DNA of 64,000 nucleotides, from NCBI GenBank assembly GCA_023213315.1, contig JAKCPI010004294.1, positions 145,344 to 209,343 of the forward strand, given 5' to 3'. This DNA comes from Euborellia annulipes (Eukaryota; Arthropoda; Insecta; Dermaptera; Anisolabididae). A program made the translations under genes and the position numbers. The notes under the pieces were generated by a model. The model searched no databases, had not been told where the DNA came from, and worked only from the letters and a program-made list of their open reading frames with translations. Below are positions 33,860-45,835 of the stretch, one piece after another; the stretch's first letter is position 1, and every line of letters begins with the position of its first letter.

Positions 33860-36250
33860 TGAATAAGAAATCTTAAAATTAAATTATTTAAAAAAGAAAA
33901 AAAAATATGTAAAGTTTATACTACATATATAGAAATATTGAAATTGTTATTTTTCAATTTATTTTTCGTTTGTTCCCATTAAAAGAGCAATGGGATTTTA
34001 ATGACTTTTCAGTTTGTATTTTACGATTGGCCAATATGGTGTCTTCATGAAATACTAAATGTTTTGAATTAATTTACTAAAAAAAAAAATTTGAAAATAA
34101 AAAAAGTAAAAATATTATAAATCGATTAAATAAATAAATAAATAAACATACTCTCATGCCAGCAACCCCCACCCATTTTTCGATTCAGCAATAAAACTGT
34201 GATACTAAAATAACGCTCCATGGGAAATGATATTAAAAGATTATCTGCTTGTTTGATGACTAATGAGGCTTTCGATCCCAACTACTAAATGCAATTACAA
34301 ATCCAAATACAAAGCGTTGATCCGTCACGCGTCACGCGTGTTTCTCTATTTGGTTTCAAACAGCCATGTTCTTGCATAAAAGGCATCCCTTCCTCTCTTC
34401 TCTCTCTCTCTCTCTCCCTATACACTCTCTCTCATCCCAGGCAAAAATATAAATGGGATTGGAATGAATTCTTTTAAATCGCCTTCCCTTTTGATTTTGT
34501 CAAATAGAACGTTTTTATCCCTAAAATGGTTAAATTTATATTTGAATGCAGCTAAAGAAGAAAGTCACGAACAGGATTTTTATTTTTATTAGGAAATTTA
34601 TTGGTCCATTCACCTCACTTTATTAGTATTAAAAGGTCGGATTTTTTTTTACGGATACTTGTTTGATGATGAATTCTGCTGGTACCGTGATTTAAAATTA
34701 TTTTAATTATACCTCCCTCTCTAAAAAATGACAAATTGATAGATCGCTTCCATCCTCTTGATTAAATACAGGAATTATATTAATATCTGGGTGATTTTTT
34801 AAGGAAAATGACACATGTCAGTTTAGAAAAAGAGAGCTTTGGAAAATTTCGCAAATAAGAACTGCCATTTTGTAATCATTATTGGATTTTTTTTTTACTT
34901 ATTCGTATCTCTCTCATCACGATTTTTCCTGATCAATTTGCATAACATCAAAATGAAATTATTTTATATATGTATGTTTTGGCGAAAGCCCTTTGTAAAG
35001 TTTTTAGTGGGGATAAAAAAAGGCCGGAAACGGAAAATTCTGGCCTACATTATTCACATTTTTATGGGAAAATATAATAGGCACGGAAATAAAATTTTTA
35101 CATCACCTTTTTTAAGTCCATTGTCAGATCCAATAAAAGTTCTTGAATTAGAAAAATCATATTATGTTTTCGAAATTAAAAAAAAAAAAAAATCGAATTG
35201 ATCCTAATTTAATTATAGCAATATGGAAATGACAAAATTGAAATTAGCAAAAAAAAAAAAATATATATATATTTAAACTACAAATCTTGAGTTGTTAAAC
35301 TTTTTCTAAAAGTGCTTTAATTAATATTATTTTTTTATTTACTGTCGCTTTTAAAAACAAAATTATTCTAATTAAAATTTATTTTTTGATTTTAGTACTC
35401 GATGGGGTTTCGGTGTTCAACGGTTTATGGACTCAAATTCCGACATGCATATTATGTTGAACGAATTTTTATAAAATTCATATCCAGGCCATTATCGTTC
35501 TCCAGGGGAGAGGAGGGGAGGCTGAAAAATCTCGGAATTTTGTAGAAATAAATTGATTAGCTAATTACTTAAATGGATTCATTAGGGAATAAATTGGGCA
35601 TTACGTCTCTGATCATACAAAATTTGTCAAAAAAATCACTTCTCTGAATTTTCTAAGATTTTATGGCAAAATTAAAATCCTTGTCTTTATTATTTAAATC
35701 CCAATTATTTTAACTATCAAAAATTTTATTAAAACCCTTACAAAAAAATATAGCAATAACTTCTTATCCTCCTCTCCTTTCGAGGACACTGATCCAGATT
35801 TGTCCGCGATTCATTTCTTTCACAATTATTTCAATGTCGTAAAATAAATAAAAACTCTTCATATTTAAATGAGTAAAAAATATTTCATATCTATAATAAT
35901 ATAACACAAAAAAGCCTGAATATAACTGTGCTATTGAAGGAAGGATATTATTTTTAAATTAGAATTTATAAAAAAGGGCCTAATTTTTTTCAAACGAAGT
36001 AAAGAAATATATTTATACCTTCTGCAGGGGAGTAGTCAAGAGGCATGGGTGTGAGACCCCTCCTACCCTTTCCCCAGATCGTTGACAAATAATATCACAG
36101 TTTTCCACAAGTTTGGCTACAAAGGAAAATTTTGATGAGAAAGTGAAGGAGGTGCATACCGACCAGTTTCAGAGGCAGTTTGGTGGCCTAACTTCAGGCG
36201 AAAGCGTTGTCTTAAAGCGAATATATACATATATAAAGCGCTAGCCACTG
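33860..36250. other. AT-rich non-coding DNA
   Basis: There is a (CT)n tract at 34399-34418. No gene or element is recognised. A GC-rich patch at 36025-36205 ends in the dispersed repeat shared with 31960-32060. Confidence 0.45.
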
Positions 36251-36317
36251 ACTTGCGTTTTATGTTTCTGTTTACCCACTCTCTCTTGTTGATTGGTTCG
36301 AGTGAGAGGAAGCGGAG

Positions 36318-36367
36318 CCAGAGAGGGAAATTTAAAACTTTAAGTCAGAGAGGGAAATTTAAAAGTT
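36318..36367. repeat. Short tandem duplication
   Basis: GCCAGAGAGGGAAATTTAAA and GTCAGAGAGGGAAATTTAAA lie about 25 bp apart. They sit in a locally open plus frame (36253-36534) that I do not recognise. Confidence 0.7.
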
Positions 36368-36829
36368 TGGTAGGCTTTACCACTTGTTTTAATATATTTA
36401 CCATATATGATGCAGTTGCACGAGGGGGACAGCTCTATGGGGGAATGTTTATGTTTTTAGTAAGGGATCACTGGATAGATGGCGCTACTAGGCTGTTTTC
36501 CTACAAAAGATATATTATGCTGGCAGTGGCTTGAAAATCTGGATATAAATTAATTAACTTTTTATAAACTAATTAATTACTTTTAATTATAAATTGTTTA
36601 AAATTTATAAATGACTAATTGTTTGATCTGTGTGCAGTTGTGAGTGGGACTTCAGAGCGAGTGGTCGTACCTCCAGCGGAGCCTAAGATACATTTTTATT
36701 TGGATTGGTTTTCGAGCCAAGCTAGATATTTAAAAAATTTTGTAATACAATATAAATTGTGATAAATAAGAAAAGAAGAGCAGCGAGTAATTATTTCATT
36801 TATTAAACACCTATTAGGCCAACTTCATG

Positions 36830-36910
36830 GTCTTGGTCGTCCTTATTGTGTTATAACTATGAAGATGGCCTTAACCAAGACCGAAATGTCAATCTAGTGT
36901 ACTTTTAATT
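36830..36910 (+). ncRNA. Decayed hammerhead-like motif
   Basis: TGAAGA (36870-36875) is followed by a stem II of GGCCTT...AAGACC with one mismatch, then GAAAT and GTC. The first core base is altered (A for C) and GAAAC is GAAAT. It sits in sequence with the 'gatggccttaaccaagaccg' layout seen in Penelope-like ends. Confidence 0.35.
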
Positions 36911-37278
36911 ACAAGCTGTTTTCTTATCTCCTTCAACCAGCTATAAATCCACATCTCTTCAAATATAAATTTTAAATAATAATAAATTTATAATGTTTAT
37001 AAAAGTCTTTAGAATATATTTATTTTTTTCAACTTTGATTGACAGTCAATTCGTAAAAATATTTAAGAATTTTATTTATTTCGCATTTCGTTTGGATTTT
37101 TCTTTTTTAATTATAAATTTATAAATTAAATCTTTTCAAATGGTTTGATAGAATATCGAATTTTTGATGTGATTTAAGAATACATGTATTTTTTTTTATC
37201 TTAAATCTTAATATATTTAAAAAATAAATATAGATGTGAGGATAGGAGTCAGCCAAGGAAAAATAAAAACAAATTTAT

Positions 37279-37325
37279 ACTGTCGACGTTTCGAGCGTTC
37301 GTCGCACACTTCCTCGGGACAGTCT
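37279..37325 (-). ncRNA. Hammerhead ribozyme-like motif
   Basis: On the minus strand: stem I GACTGTC, core CCGAGGA (one change from CUGANGA), stem II around a GCG/CGC pair with loop ACGAA, core GAAA, C, cleavage GTC, then stem I GACAGT. The six-base stem I ACTGTC/GACAGT is perfect. It is probably the terminal relic of a Penelope-like element. Confidence 0.5.
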
Positions 37326-37960
37326 TAAGTGTCATTTATTACAGATGGTTAAAAATAAATAAGAGAAATATTCTTTTCATAACCTGTGATGTCAAGTCAT
37401 TCTTTTAGATTTATTCTTTTGAAATGAGAAAACAGGGAGTGTAAAAAAAAATTGAGGCCAATGTGCTCAAATTAATGATCAAATTTTTTATTTTATTTTA
37501 ATCAATCGAAGAAAAAAATGAATAAATTTATCATCTTCATTTTTTTTCTTCTTATATTTGACGATTTCATTTATCACTTAATGGGATCAAAGGATCAAAA
37601 CTTTTTAATGAGCAGATCTATAAATGAAAAAAATTCAGAATTTAAATAGTTGAAAAAAAAAAAAATTATTAGAAGAAAAATTCGAAATACCCTTCTCTAA
37701 ATTGGAAACAGAAAAATTAAATTCTCTCATAAAATTTAATAAACTACCAGTAAATTTATCATTATGCTTATTATATTAATAAATTGAACAAGTGGTTTTA
37801 TTTTATTTTTTTTTTAAATAGAATCTTGTTTATGTTTGTAGCCACTTGAAATGTACTCGTATATTAACTCTCATCTGTTTTTAATGATTTTGTTAAAAGA
37901 TATACCAGTCAATTAAATAAATAAATACAAATAAATAATCAATGCATATTAGCTTTAATG
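37326..37960. other. AT-rich non-coding DNA
   Basis: No recognisable gene or element. Confidence 0.45.
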
Positions 37961-38080
37961 GCCCTCGGGCTTGGTGTAGTTGGTAGCGTGCTGACCTTCT
38001 ATACCAAGGGTCGCGGGTTTGGGTCCCAGGCAGTCCGATGATTTTATTTAAGCCATTTGAATACCAAATGGCTTAATGGG
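37961..38080 (+). repeat. SINE1 copy, short tail
   Basis: GGCTTGGTGTAGTTGGTAGC, then GTCGCGGGTTTGGGTCCC (box B with changes), GCAGTCCGATGATTTTATTT and ATTTGAATACCAAATGGC. It ends early at GGGTCCCC without the GTGTGA tract or poly(A). Confidence 0.82.
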
Positions 38081-39330
38081 TCCCCTTCCCTCTACCAAAA
38101 AAATAAGTTTAAATTTAAATATAATAACTTATTTTTATTTTTCTTGGATTCTTTTCTTTATTTCTTATAAGAAATCAAAGTTGCTTAATTCAATTTTTTT
38201 TCTATAAATCAATCAAAGCTAAATTATAAAAAAAAAAAAATAAATATAGGCCCTATTATTTTATTGATTGACTTTTGTGATTTTATATTTTTTTAATAGT
38301 TAGGCTTTCTGCTTCAAAAATATAATGAAAATATTTTTTTCAAAAGATGTCTAGAATATACTTATTTATCATGAAACTGGAGTCCGAAGGGTCTCGGGCT
38401 CTAGAATTTGTTCCCCTTTGTCCCCTCTTCGTTCTAGTTAAGGCAATCTCGGAAGCGATTAGCGACAAAATGCGCTTTGATAGTTTCGAATGATTTTGGT
38501 TGTTTACGATCCTTTTAATAGAGAGAGAAATCGTCCGTTTTATATTATAATTTTTGTAATTTAATGAGATGGTATTAGATAAAAAAAAAATAATACGATT
38601 AAATAATATACGAGTAATACAAAGAGGGACGTAAATAAAATACCCTAATTTAGCTGCTAATGAGAATTGTTTTTGTTTAAGAAAATCAAACTTTTTGTTC
38701 TCTCTGTAGCATGTTCACATAAATAAAATATTTAAATAATTTTTATAAATGGTTATCAAAGACGTTATAAACATACCTGAGGGTCTTGTCAAGTGCAACA
38801 AAATAGATGAAAAAAGCAGGGAAAGACTTGTTGTTATCTGTCGCGTTTGAGAGTTATCAGCTGGCCCGAGTTCGATGCCCGGAGAGAGCAAGCGACATTG
38901 GCTCTGACATTACGACACCCCCGCAAACCAAGGTCACCGCCTGACATACTTCATTGACATACCGATGTCCTCCAGGTTGCAACATCGCCATTTCGTGAAC
39001 CATTTGGCAACCGTGTGCACCGCCATACTGGACAAAAGTATTATTTATGATAATGGAAATGATGATATGAATATTTTTTTCCCAACACTTTTTTACGAGA
39101 TTCCGGATTTTTATTGAAAAAGACGAGTGATTTATTCACATATTCAAATATTCTTTTTATCTCGCAATTTTTATTAATAAAAAAAAAAACGAGTCCTTTT
39201 ATTCTAGAAAAAATTAAATAATTCTTTTTAACATTATCTTACTTTCGAAAAAATTATTTTTTAAAAGTTAATAAAATAATCGAAATTGTATTATTTTGAA
39301 ATAGATGAAATAACAAGAGTATTTTTTTTG
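38081..39330. other. Mostly AT-rich DNA with a GC-rich island
   Basis: At 38830-39045 there is a clear GC-rich island. CCCGAGTTCGATGCCCGG (38874-38891) looks like a tRNA T-arm, and the rest has no recognisable frame. It may be an unclassified SINE or a gene fragment. Confidence 0.4.
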
Positions 39331-40227
39331 ACGTGACAACGTCTTACAAATCATGTGTCTATAGTGGCATGTTAGAGGGGTATGCACGAAAAAGTTTATT
39401 GGCTTGAATAACTCCTCTGTCTTAAGAGGTATAATTATGGGAAATATACGGTTAGAAAGAATGAGTTTTCAGCTAAAGAATTCACCATTTATTTTTTCCT
39501 ATGATTTTATTTTACCGCGCTGCGGTAAATTCTAATTTGAAAGTTTAAACTCCTGTAGATTCTGAACGGCTAATCAGATCAGACTAAATGAGATGTCATT
39601 TGGTGCAGAAAGAAAACCTCTAATAGAATAAATAAAAAAATCCCGAGTAATTAACTCAAAAATTGGTTTTTTCTCGAAAAACCTCATTTTTTAGACAAAA
39701 AAATATCGAAAAATAGCCCTACTTGTGCAACGCATAGCGACTTGACCATAAAAGCTACATTAAATCTAAATATAGTTTTAGAAAGAGTGGTTCAATACCC
39801 CCAGGGCTTTTTTTCTTTTTTTGATATGACGTCATTTTACCGCATGAGAGCACTCGGCGGGATTTCGTTTTTCGAAATTTTAAACCCCTGTAGATTCCGA
39901 ACGGCTAATCAGATCAGACTAAATGAGATGTCATTTGGTGCAAAAAGATAACCTCTAATAGAATAAATAAAAAAATCCCGAGTAATTAACTCCAAAATTA
40001 GTTTTTTTCTCGAAAAACCTCATTTTTTAAGCATATGTCGCCCTTAATGGATAAAAGTTTGGCCACACCTGTCATATATTGTTTCAATGAAAATGTTTGA
40101 ACATGTTTATTTATGAAAACAAACTACTAGTAAAAAAAAAAAACAAAAACAATACTTTCTCTCTTTATATTTCAATATAGGTAAGAGAAAAAATTTTTTT
40201 GAAGTCAAGCAAAAGACGTTGTCACGT
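39331..40227. mobile_element. TIR element with internal direct repeat
   Basis: The ends are ACGTGACAACGTCTT (39331-39345) and AAGACGTTGTCACGT (40213-40227), a perfect 15-bp inverted pair. Inside are two roughly 190-bp direct copies (about 39505-39695 and 39830-40031), including CGGCTAATCAGATCAGACTA and AAATCCCGAGTAATTAACTC. It carries no transposase. I could not define a target duplication, so the superfamily is open. A solo HP end lies inside at 40143-40198. Confidence 0.7.
40143..40198 (+). repeat. HP right-end fragment
   Basis: CAATACTTTCTCTCTTTATA, then CAATATAGGTAAGAGAAAAA, within the TIR element. Confidence 0.6.
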
Positions 40228-41320
40228 TAAAAAGCCACCGGCTGTGTAGAAGACACAGCCAACACCTAATTTTTTAAATCTATATTATAGTGTTCCCTCT
40301 TTCCGTTTTTGATAAGTTTAAAAATCATCCTTGGGAGTGGATAGGCGTGTATGAAATTGCGAGAATATACACTTCGATATCAATCAAAGTTTTCAAGTTG
40401 GGCGTAAACAAAATTAATTATTGCAAAAACGTTTAGAAATAAAGAAAGCTTATTAATAAAATTTTATTTCTAGAATTTATCACCTCATCTAGCAATAGTA
40501 TGAGTGAGAAAAATAAGAAGCTTAAGAACATAAAATATGCTTTTTTTATATGTTCCATTTAATCTTGCAACAAAATGTTAACTCCATCAGTCATTTGCTT
40601 GTAGTAGTAACAAACGTTTTTGTGTAATTTTTTTTTTTTTTTTTATTTATTTTTTTTTTTTGAAAAATGATCTAACATTATTTTTAATTGAATAAATAGC
40701 TTAATAGTTAAAAAAAATTCTATTGAAGAAGAATTGATATTCTTTAAATAAAATTTAGGAGATTCCATCCTTCAATTCATTCATATCATGGGTGCATTTA
40801 TTTCTCTTTTTTGTGATCATAAGAGAAAAAGAAGATTCACCCCTCATTCCCGATGTTTTCGGCTTCACAATAGATATTATTTTTCCGACGACTCCAAAAA
40901 AAAAATAGAGGGTGGGTGGCGGTTGGAGGGAGGGGGTGAGGAAGGGCGAAAAGCCCAAACAGAGCCAAAAACCACTCCAATAATCATCGGATATATACGA
41001 CTGCCTGTCAATCTGTCACTATTTTACAGGACTTTTTTTTACAAAGACTTTTTAGATGCTTAGTTATTATATAAAAAATATTTTATGAAAAAATTAAACC
41101 TTATTTTTTATATTAAAATCAATAAGCTGTATCAGAGTCAAATAAATTGGTTATTAACTATTTATAATTCTTTCATAGATAAACTTTATTATTGTTTAAC
41201 AGGTTTGAAAAAGATGGAATTTTTTCAATCAACGCTCAAATAGACTCTTCATTAGCCAGTCAATATATTGTTTAAGATAGCAATTTTTCGAGATATGCTT
41301 GTGCTTATGATTGGTGCAAA
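40228..41320. other. AT-rich non-coding DNA
   Basis: There is poly(T) at 40628-40643. No convincing gene is seen. Confidence 0.45.
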
Positions 41321-41398
41321 ATTGCGCCCCCTGGAGTCGAACCAGGACCTCCACACTTTCGCGGCGGGCTGACTGCTTTTATCCTGTCTCCGGCTCAA
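41321..41398 (-). repeat. tRNA-like SINE head
   Basis: On the minus strand: GAGCCGGAGACAGGATAAAA, then GTGGAGGTCCTGGTTCGACT and CCAGGGGGCGCAATTTTGC. Box B GGTTCGACTCC is intact. The family is distinct from SINE1-3; a related fragment may begin at 4567. Confidence 0.6.
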
Positions 41399-41607
41399 TT
41401 ATTTTTCATCTGAGACTATCCATCTGCCGCTTCTCTTGTCTCGTCTGCTAGGAAAAGATGGACTATGGCAATAGGGGACGGCTTAACCCAGAAAAATTTT
41501 TAAATTGAACCATTTCAAAAAAACATTATTTTTGTAAACCTGAATATTAAAAGTTAACTGCGAACCATACGTCGCCTATTCACTACTCTTTAAATGTAAT
41601 CGCTATA

Positions 41608-41856
41608 TGGACCGTTTATTTTGAAAGTGGTGTAAGTCCATTTTTTTTTAAATGAGATATCACATAATTTTTGATTAAATTAATGTAAATTTTCTATGTA
41701 TAACTAGCTAGTGGTAAATTTCTTAAAAAATTCCGATGTTTTGTACAATTGAAAATTAGTCCGTAAATAGATTTTTTAATAAACAGATATGTTAACCCTT
41801 CATTTTCTCGAAACAATAGAAAATGGACCTACACCACTTTCAAAACAAACGGTCCA
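41608..41856. mobile_element. Foldback MITE, Tc1/mariner-like
   Basis: The left end TGGACCGTTTATTTTGAAAG, continuing TGGTGTAAGTCCATTT, is inverted at the right end as CTTTCAAAACAAACGGTCCA, preceded by AAATGGACCTACACCA. TA sits at each edge, as expected for Tc1/mariner insertion. It has no coding sequence. Confidence 0.8.
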
Positions 41857-41869
41857 TATAATAAACGCA

Positions 41870-42690
41870 ACTAATATCTGATTTCTAAATAAATTCATAA
41901 GCTTGGTAAAAGATACACATACATATTGAGAAATTATTATAAAAGAAAGCCTGTTTGAGATTTTCTTTTCCAATGATTTTGTAGGTATAATAAAGCAAAA
42001 ATTGAATGTTTATTTAAATTACTTTGGATATAAGATATCAAAAAATATTTGTTTATATTACTTCCATTTGATATTCTATGTGTGGTATGCAATAACAATA
42101 TCATTTTGGAAATGGTGAACTCCTATTCAAGACCTATAAAAATATATTTTATTGAAATTCTCAGATCGTAAATTGACCTAGCAAAAACATCCGATAACAA
42201 AGAATACCTGTGAGAATAAGCGATTCTGATTTTATTGAATTATTTGAGATTTAAATAAATCCAGTGATACTTTCCTAATCTGTAAATTATAATTATGATT
42301 ATTTAGATTGGATCTGAAATTCTTTAAGATAACACCAATGTTCTTTTTTACGTGGTAGAATGTCGAATTTCGTGTGACTTTATTGTTTCGGATATCATCT
42401 TTTTTTTACGAAATACGGTAAGTAAGAAGTTCTCGAAAACTATCATTTTTTTTAAAGTTTGATCGATTTTATTTTGAAAATCATAATATACCATTTGGTA
42501 AGTAGTTTGTAAAATTCTCTATTATGCCCCTTTTATGTTTATACAAATGGGAACATCTTCTCTTTATACGATTATTTAACAAATCCGTCGTGGGCTGAAT
42601 TTTAAATTTGATTTAAAGATTTTCACTTCTAGAATAATTTATTAAATGTTTGTTTAAGAATGCAATCAATGCCTTTTCATTTATTTAATT
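41870..42690. other. AT-rich non-coding DNA
   Basis: Nothing recognisable. Confidence 0.45.
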
Positions 42691-42701
42691 ACATATATAG
42701 C

Positions 42702-42923
42702 CATGGGGTTATCCAGATCAAAACGAAAGGGGGGGGGAACAACTTTTGTAATATCCATTTTATTATTTTATTAAATGCTACAACCTAACTGGAGATAGGG
42801 GATGGCGTCACTCGGAGTTTTTATCTTCTCACAAATGGCGTGAATTTTTTAGTTTTTCATTTATATTTTTTTGTTTTTAATTTTGAAGAGGGACATCTGC
42901 TCCCCCTCCTGGATATGTCCATG
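42702..42923. mobile_element. hAT MITE
   Basis: The ends are CATGGGGTTATCCAG and CTGGATATGTCCATG, with a perfect 8-bp duplication TATATAGC (42694-42701 and 42924-42931). A G-run (42729-42737) and CTCCCCCTCC mark the subterminal regions. Confidence 0.87.
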
Positions 42924-42992
42924 TATATAGCCATGGTCGGAGAGAAGAGCTGCAAAATTTTTGTGTTCACTAAAAACCAAGCAGTGCAGTGC

Positions 42993-43350
42993 TGGTGATT
43001 ATTAAAAATGCTTTTATGGTTGTTAGATGATATATTAATATTAATATTAATCGTCATTCTTCTTCTTTCTTCGGCTTAAATCCTGCGGTGCGGGGTCGGC
43101 GGTTCATGGGTTTTTGCGGCCGGGAAGGAAAAGAACAGGCCGGCCCGTCGCACGGTCTGGCGCCTGTTGAAAATATAGAAGGGAAGAAACTGACATGGAA
43201 AGAACAGAAGTACTGTCAGTCTCAGCTAGGGCAGCTCATGGTCGCTATCCACGTACCCACAAGATGTGGGTCCCTGAGCTATTTAATCTTCATTCTAGTG
43301 TGACGTAATTTTATTCTTGTTGGTCACCCATCCAGCATTCAGGCTTTGGT
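42993..43350. repeat. Repeat Z interrupted by repeat Y
   Basis: The outer parts (42993-43060 and 43291-43350) match an uninterrupted copy at 48483-48590: AATATTAATCGTCATTCT, then AGTGTGACGTAATTTTATTC and TTGGTCACCCATCCAG. The middle is repeat Y. Confidence 0.85.
43061..43290 (-). mobile_element. Retroposed GC-rich repeat Y, copy 1
   Basis: The conserved core includes AACAGGCCGGCCCGTCGCAC, CTGTTGAAAATATAGAAG and CACGTACCCACAAGATGTGG. Read on the minus strand it ends in an AAGAAGAA-type tail. A short duplication TCATTCT flanks it in repeat Z. No family is recognised; it could be a SINE or the 3' end of a non-LTR element. Confidence 0.75.
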
Positions 43351-45835
43351 TGTGCTGATCATCATATTGCTTTAGCAAACACTACCTTTAAAATAAATTC
43401 ATATTCTCCCTGGGCCCTAATGAACAAATTCTGTTTGTCTCACTGCAAGCCGATAAAAGGAAATTCTGTGATATGCTCTTAGTCACTCCCGATTTTTTTA
43501 ATGGTAATAGAGAAATTTCTATAGTTAATTAAAAAAATACTAATATGAAAATTAAAAAATTAAAATTAGTTTTGCATATTAGTCGGCATACTATTGGAGG
43601 TTTAAAATTATTAAAAGAAAAAGGTTTTGTAATTTGGGTCAATGGTGGATAGAACTGGAAATTGTATTCCTTTAGATCACGCAATTTTCTAAAACAATTA
43701 AAAATAAAAAAAAAAAGAATGCGCGTTTGGATTTAATTCTTATTATCTACTTTTCAAAGTATTATTTCGCAGTTAAACTATTAGATAATAATCGTTAAGT
43801 AATTTTACTTTTGTTTTCATTTTCGTTTCATTCAAAATGAATGAATTAATGAATAAAACGGAAGGAAGGAAACAAACGAAGCAGTCTGAAATTTCGAGTA
43901 TTCACACTCATCTATACACCACGCCGTCTTCGCAGTTTTCTTAGCGTGGCTGATTTCAGTCCGGTAATTTGCCTCGATTAACACACAGCTAACTTCCCAG
44001 TAGTCCGGAGAGCTCTCAAATAACTTTATTATCTTCATATCGAATTGCGGCAGATCTCATCTCATACTCTTTATAGTAGAGCAATGAAGAACCTTGGTTA
44101 AATTTACATGCGTTATTTAATCTCCTACGCTCCTCAAACTCATTAACACTTGCTAACTTTAATTGTCCCTCATCTTCTTCTAACGCTAACCTCAAAATGG
44201 AAGCGTTCAAAAGAATTCATTCTTTTGTTAAATAAAATTATATTAATCTTAGTATAATAGTTAGTTACTTTTTCTTCATCAGCAACTTGTTAATGAATTT
44301 TTGAATATTTAAAAATCTCTTGTTTATATAATACTTTTTGTTTTGTTTGAATAAAAGTGAATTCATGTAAAGCAGTCTTTTGTTCTTTGAATTTTTTCAA
44401 TCAAAATAAGTAAAAGAAGGGAGCTAGCTATTCTTTATAGCTTATTGCCTTATAAAAGAAAATTGAAAAGCAATATTTCATTTTAATTTTTTTTGCAAGT
44501 CTAGTTTTTTCAATGAATAGTGATTAATGTAAGATTTTAATAAAATGGCTGTCAAATATTTCATTGTTTTAAAAACTTTCTTTGTCTTCTATTAAAAATT
44601 CAAACAAACATGTTTGATGGTAATATTAAAAAAATTAAACTACAGTAGAATAATATAATTTAATATAAATTATTAAAAGTTTCTAATATTAAATGATTCA
44701 GATAATGTTTGGGGATGCCCCAAAAGTATGCCTAAACTTTCTTAAAAGTGATTTAAAAACTTTTTAGTCTAACAAGAGCTAAAAGCTCTTCCGGATGTTT
44801 ATAAGCAATGTTAATAAATTATAATATAAAAAGACAATATTTATGAAAAAGTTTATATTTAATATTTTATTATTATACGGTATATCTATATTTTATATTA
44901 ATTCAGTATATTGATAAGCCAAAGAGACAAGAGATGAGGAAGCTACCTACGTAAGTCCATTCTAATAAAATATTAAGAGTATAGAACTCGGAAAAAATCA
45001 AATAAATAATTCAAAACTAAAACTAATCAGGTAAATACTTATCAAATACTAACCATCGACTGTCATATTAGAATAGAATATCTATTCTAAAAAATTAGAG
45101 TCTATTTAATTTTTAAAAAGTCAAGATTAATATTATATTAGGATGAATACCACTCTAATTAATATTTAATTATACATATTTGATTGAATAATCCATTTGT
45201 GCTGCAATCATTCAATCAATTCTATTAGTTACCAATTTTAGAACAAATATAAATTCAAATAAATAAGATTAAATATAAATATTATTATATAATTATGAAA
45301 AATCATCATTTTTTTTTTTATATTATCATAAATTCAATCGTAAAATTGTAATATCAATTTTAGATGCATTCCATTGAATCATTCGTTTGTGAATGAATAT
45401 TTAAATAAATTTTCATATTAATAAATATTCAAATTGAAATTCGTTTCGAAATAATTTACCTATGAAATTGGACCAAATTATATAAAATTATTAAAGACAA
45501 AAACTCTCAAAATCACCTCCTGGTGCATAGCGCACAGTTGCCACCACCATATCCCAATCAGCGATTTTCGGCTCAATGACACATTCCGGGTGCAGATTGA
45601 GAGACCCCTCACCTTTCAAAGAATTTTTGTGGTATAATAAAAATCTCTAACTTATGGGAACTCACCCCTATGCTTGTTTTGAGAAATAAATCATATTTGG
45701 CGGCCTATCTTTAGGCGTATTTAAAAGCTAATTAATTAACGGTAAAAAATTAATTATTTTTTAATACAATGATTACTAATTTAATTATCTATAAGATATA
45801 GAGCGAATTTTTTTAAATATCTTCTATTTAATGGG
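43351..45835. other. AT-rich DNA with one possible coding patch
   Basis: On the minus strand, 44210-44019 reads as an Asp/Glu-rich frame that includes LALEEDEGQLKLASVNEFEE, and an overlapping frame follows at 44038-43835 containing FESSPDYWEVSCVLIE. The two frames are offset and no family is recognised. The rest is featureless. A patch at 45515-45720 is less AT-rich but has no recognisable content. Confidence 0.3.

Noticed and set aside
36253..36534. A 93-codon gene
   Set aside because: It contains an internal 25-bp tandem duplication, starts at no clear context and resembles no family.
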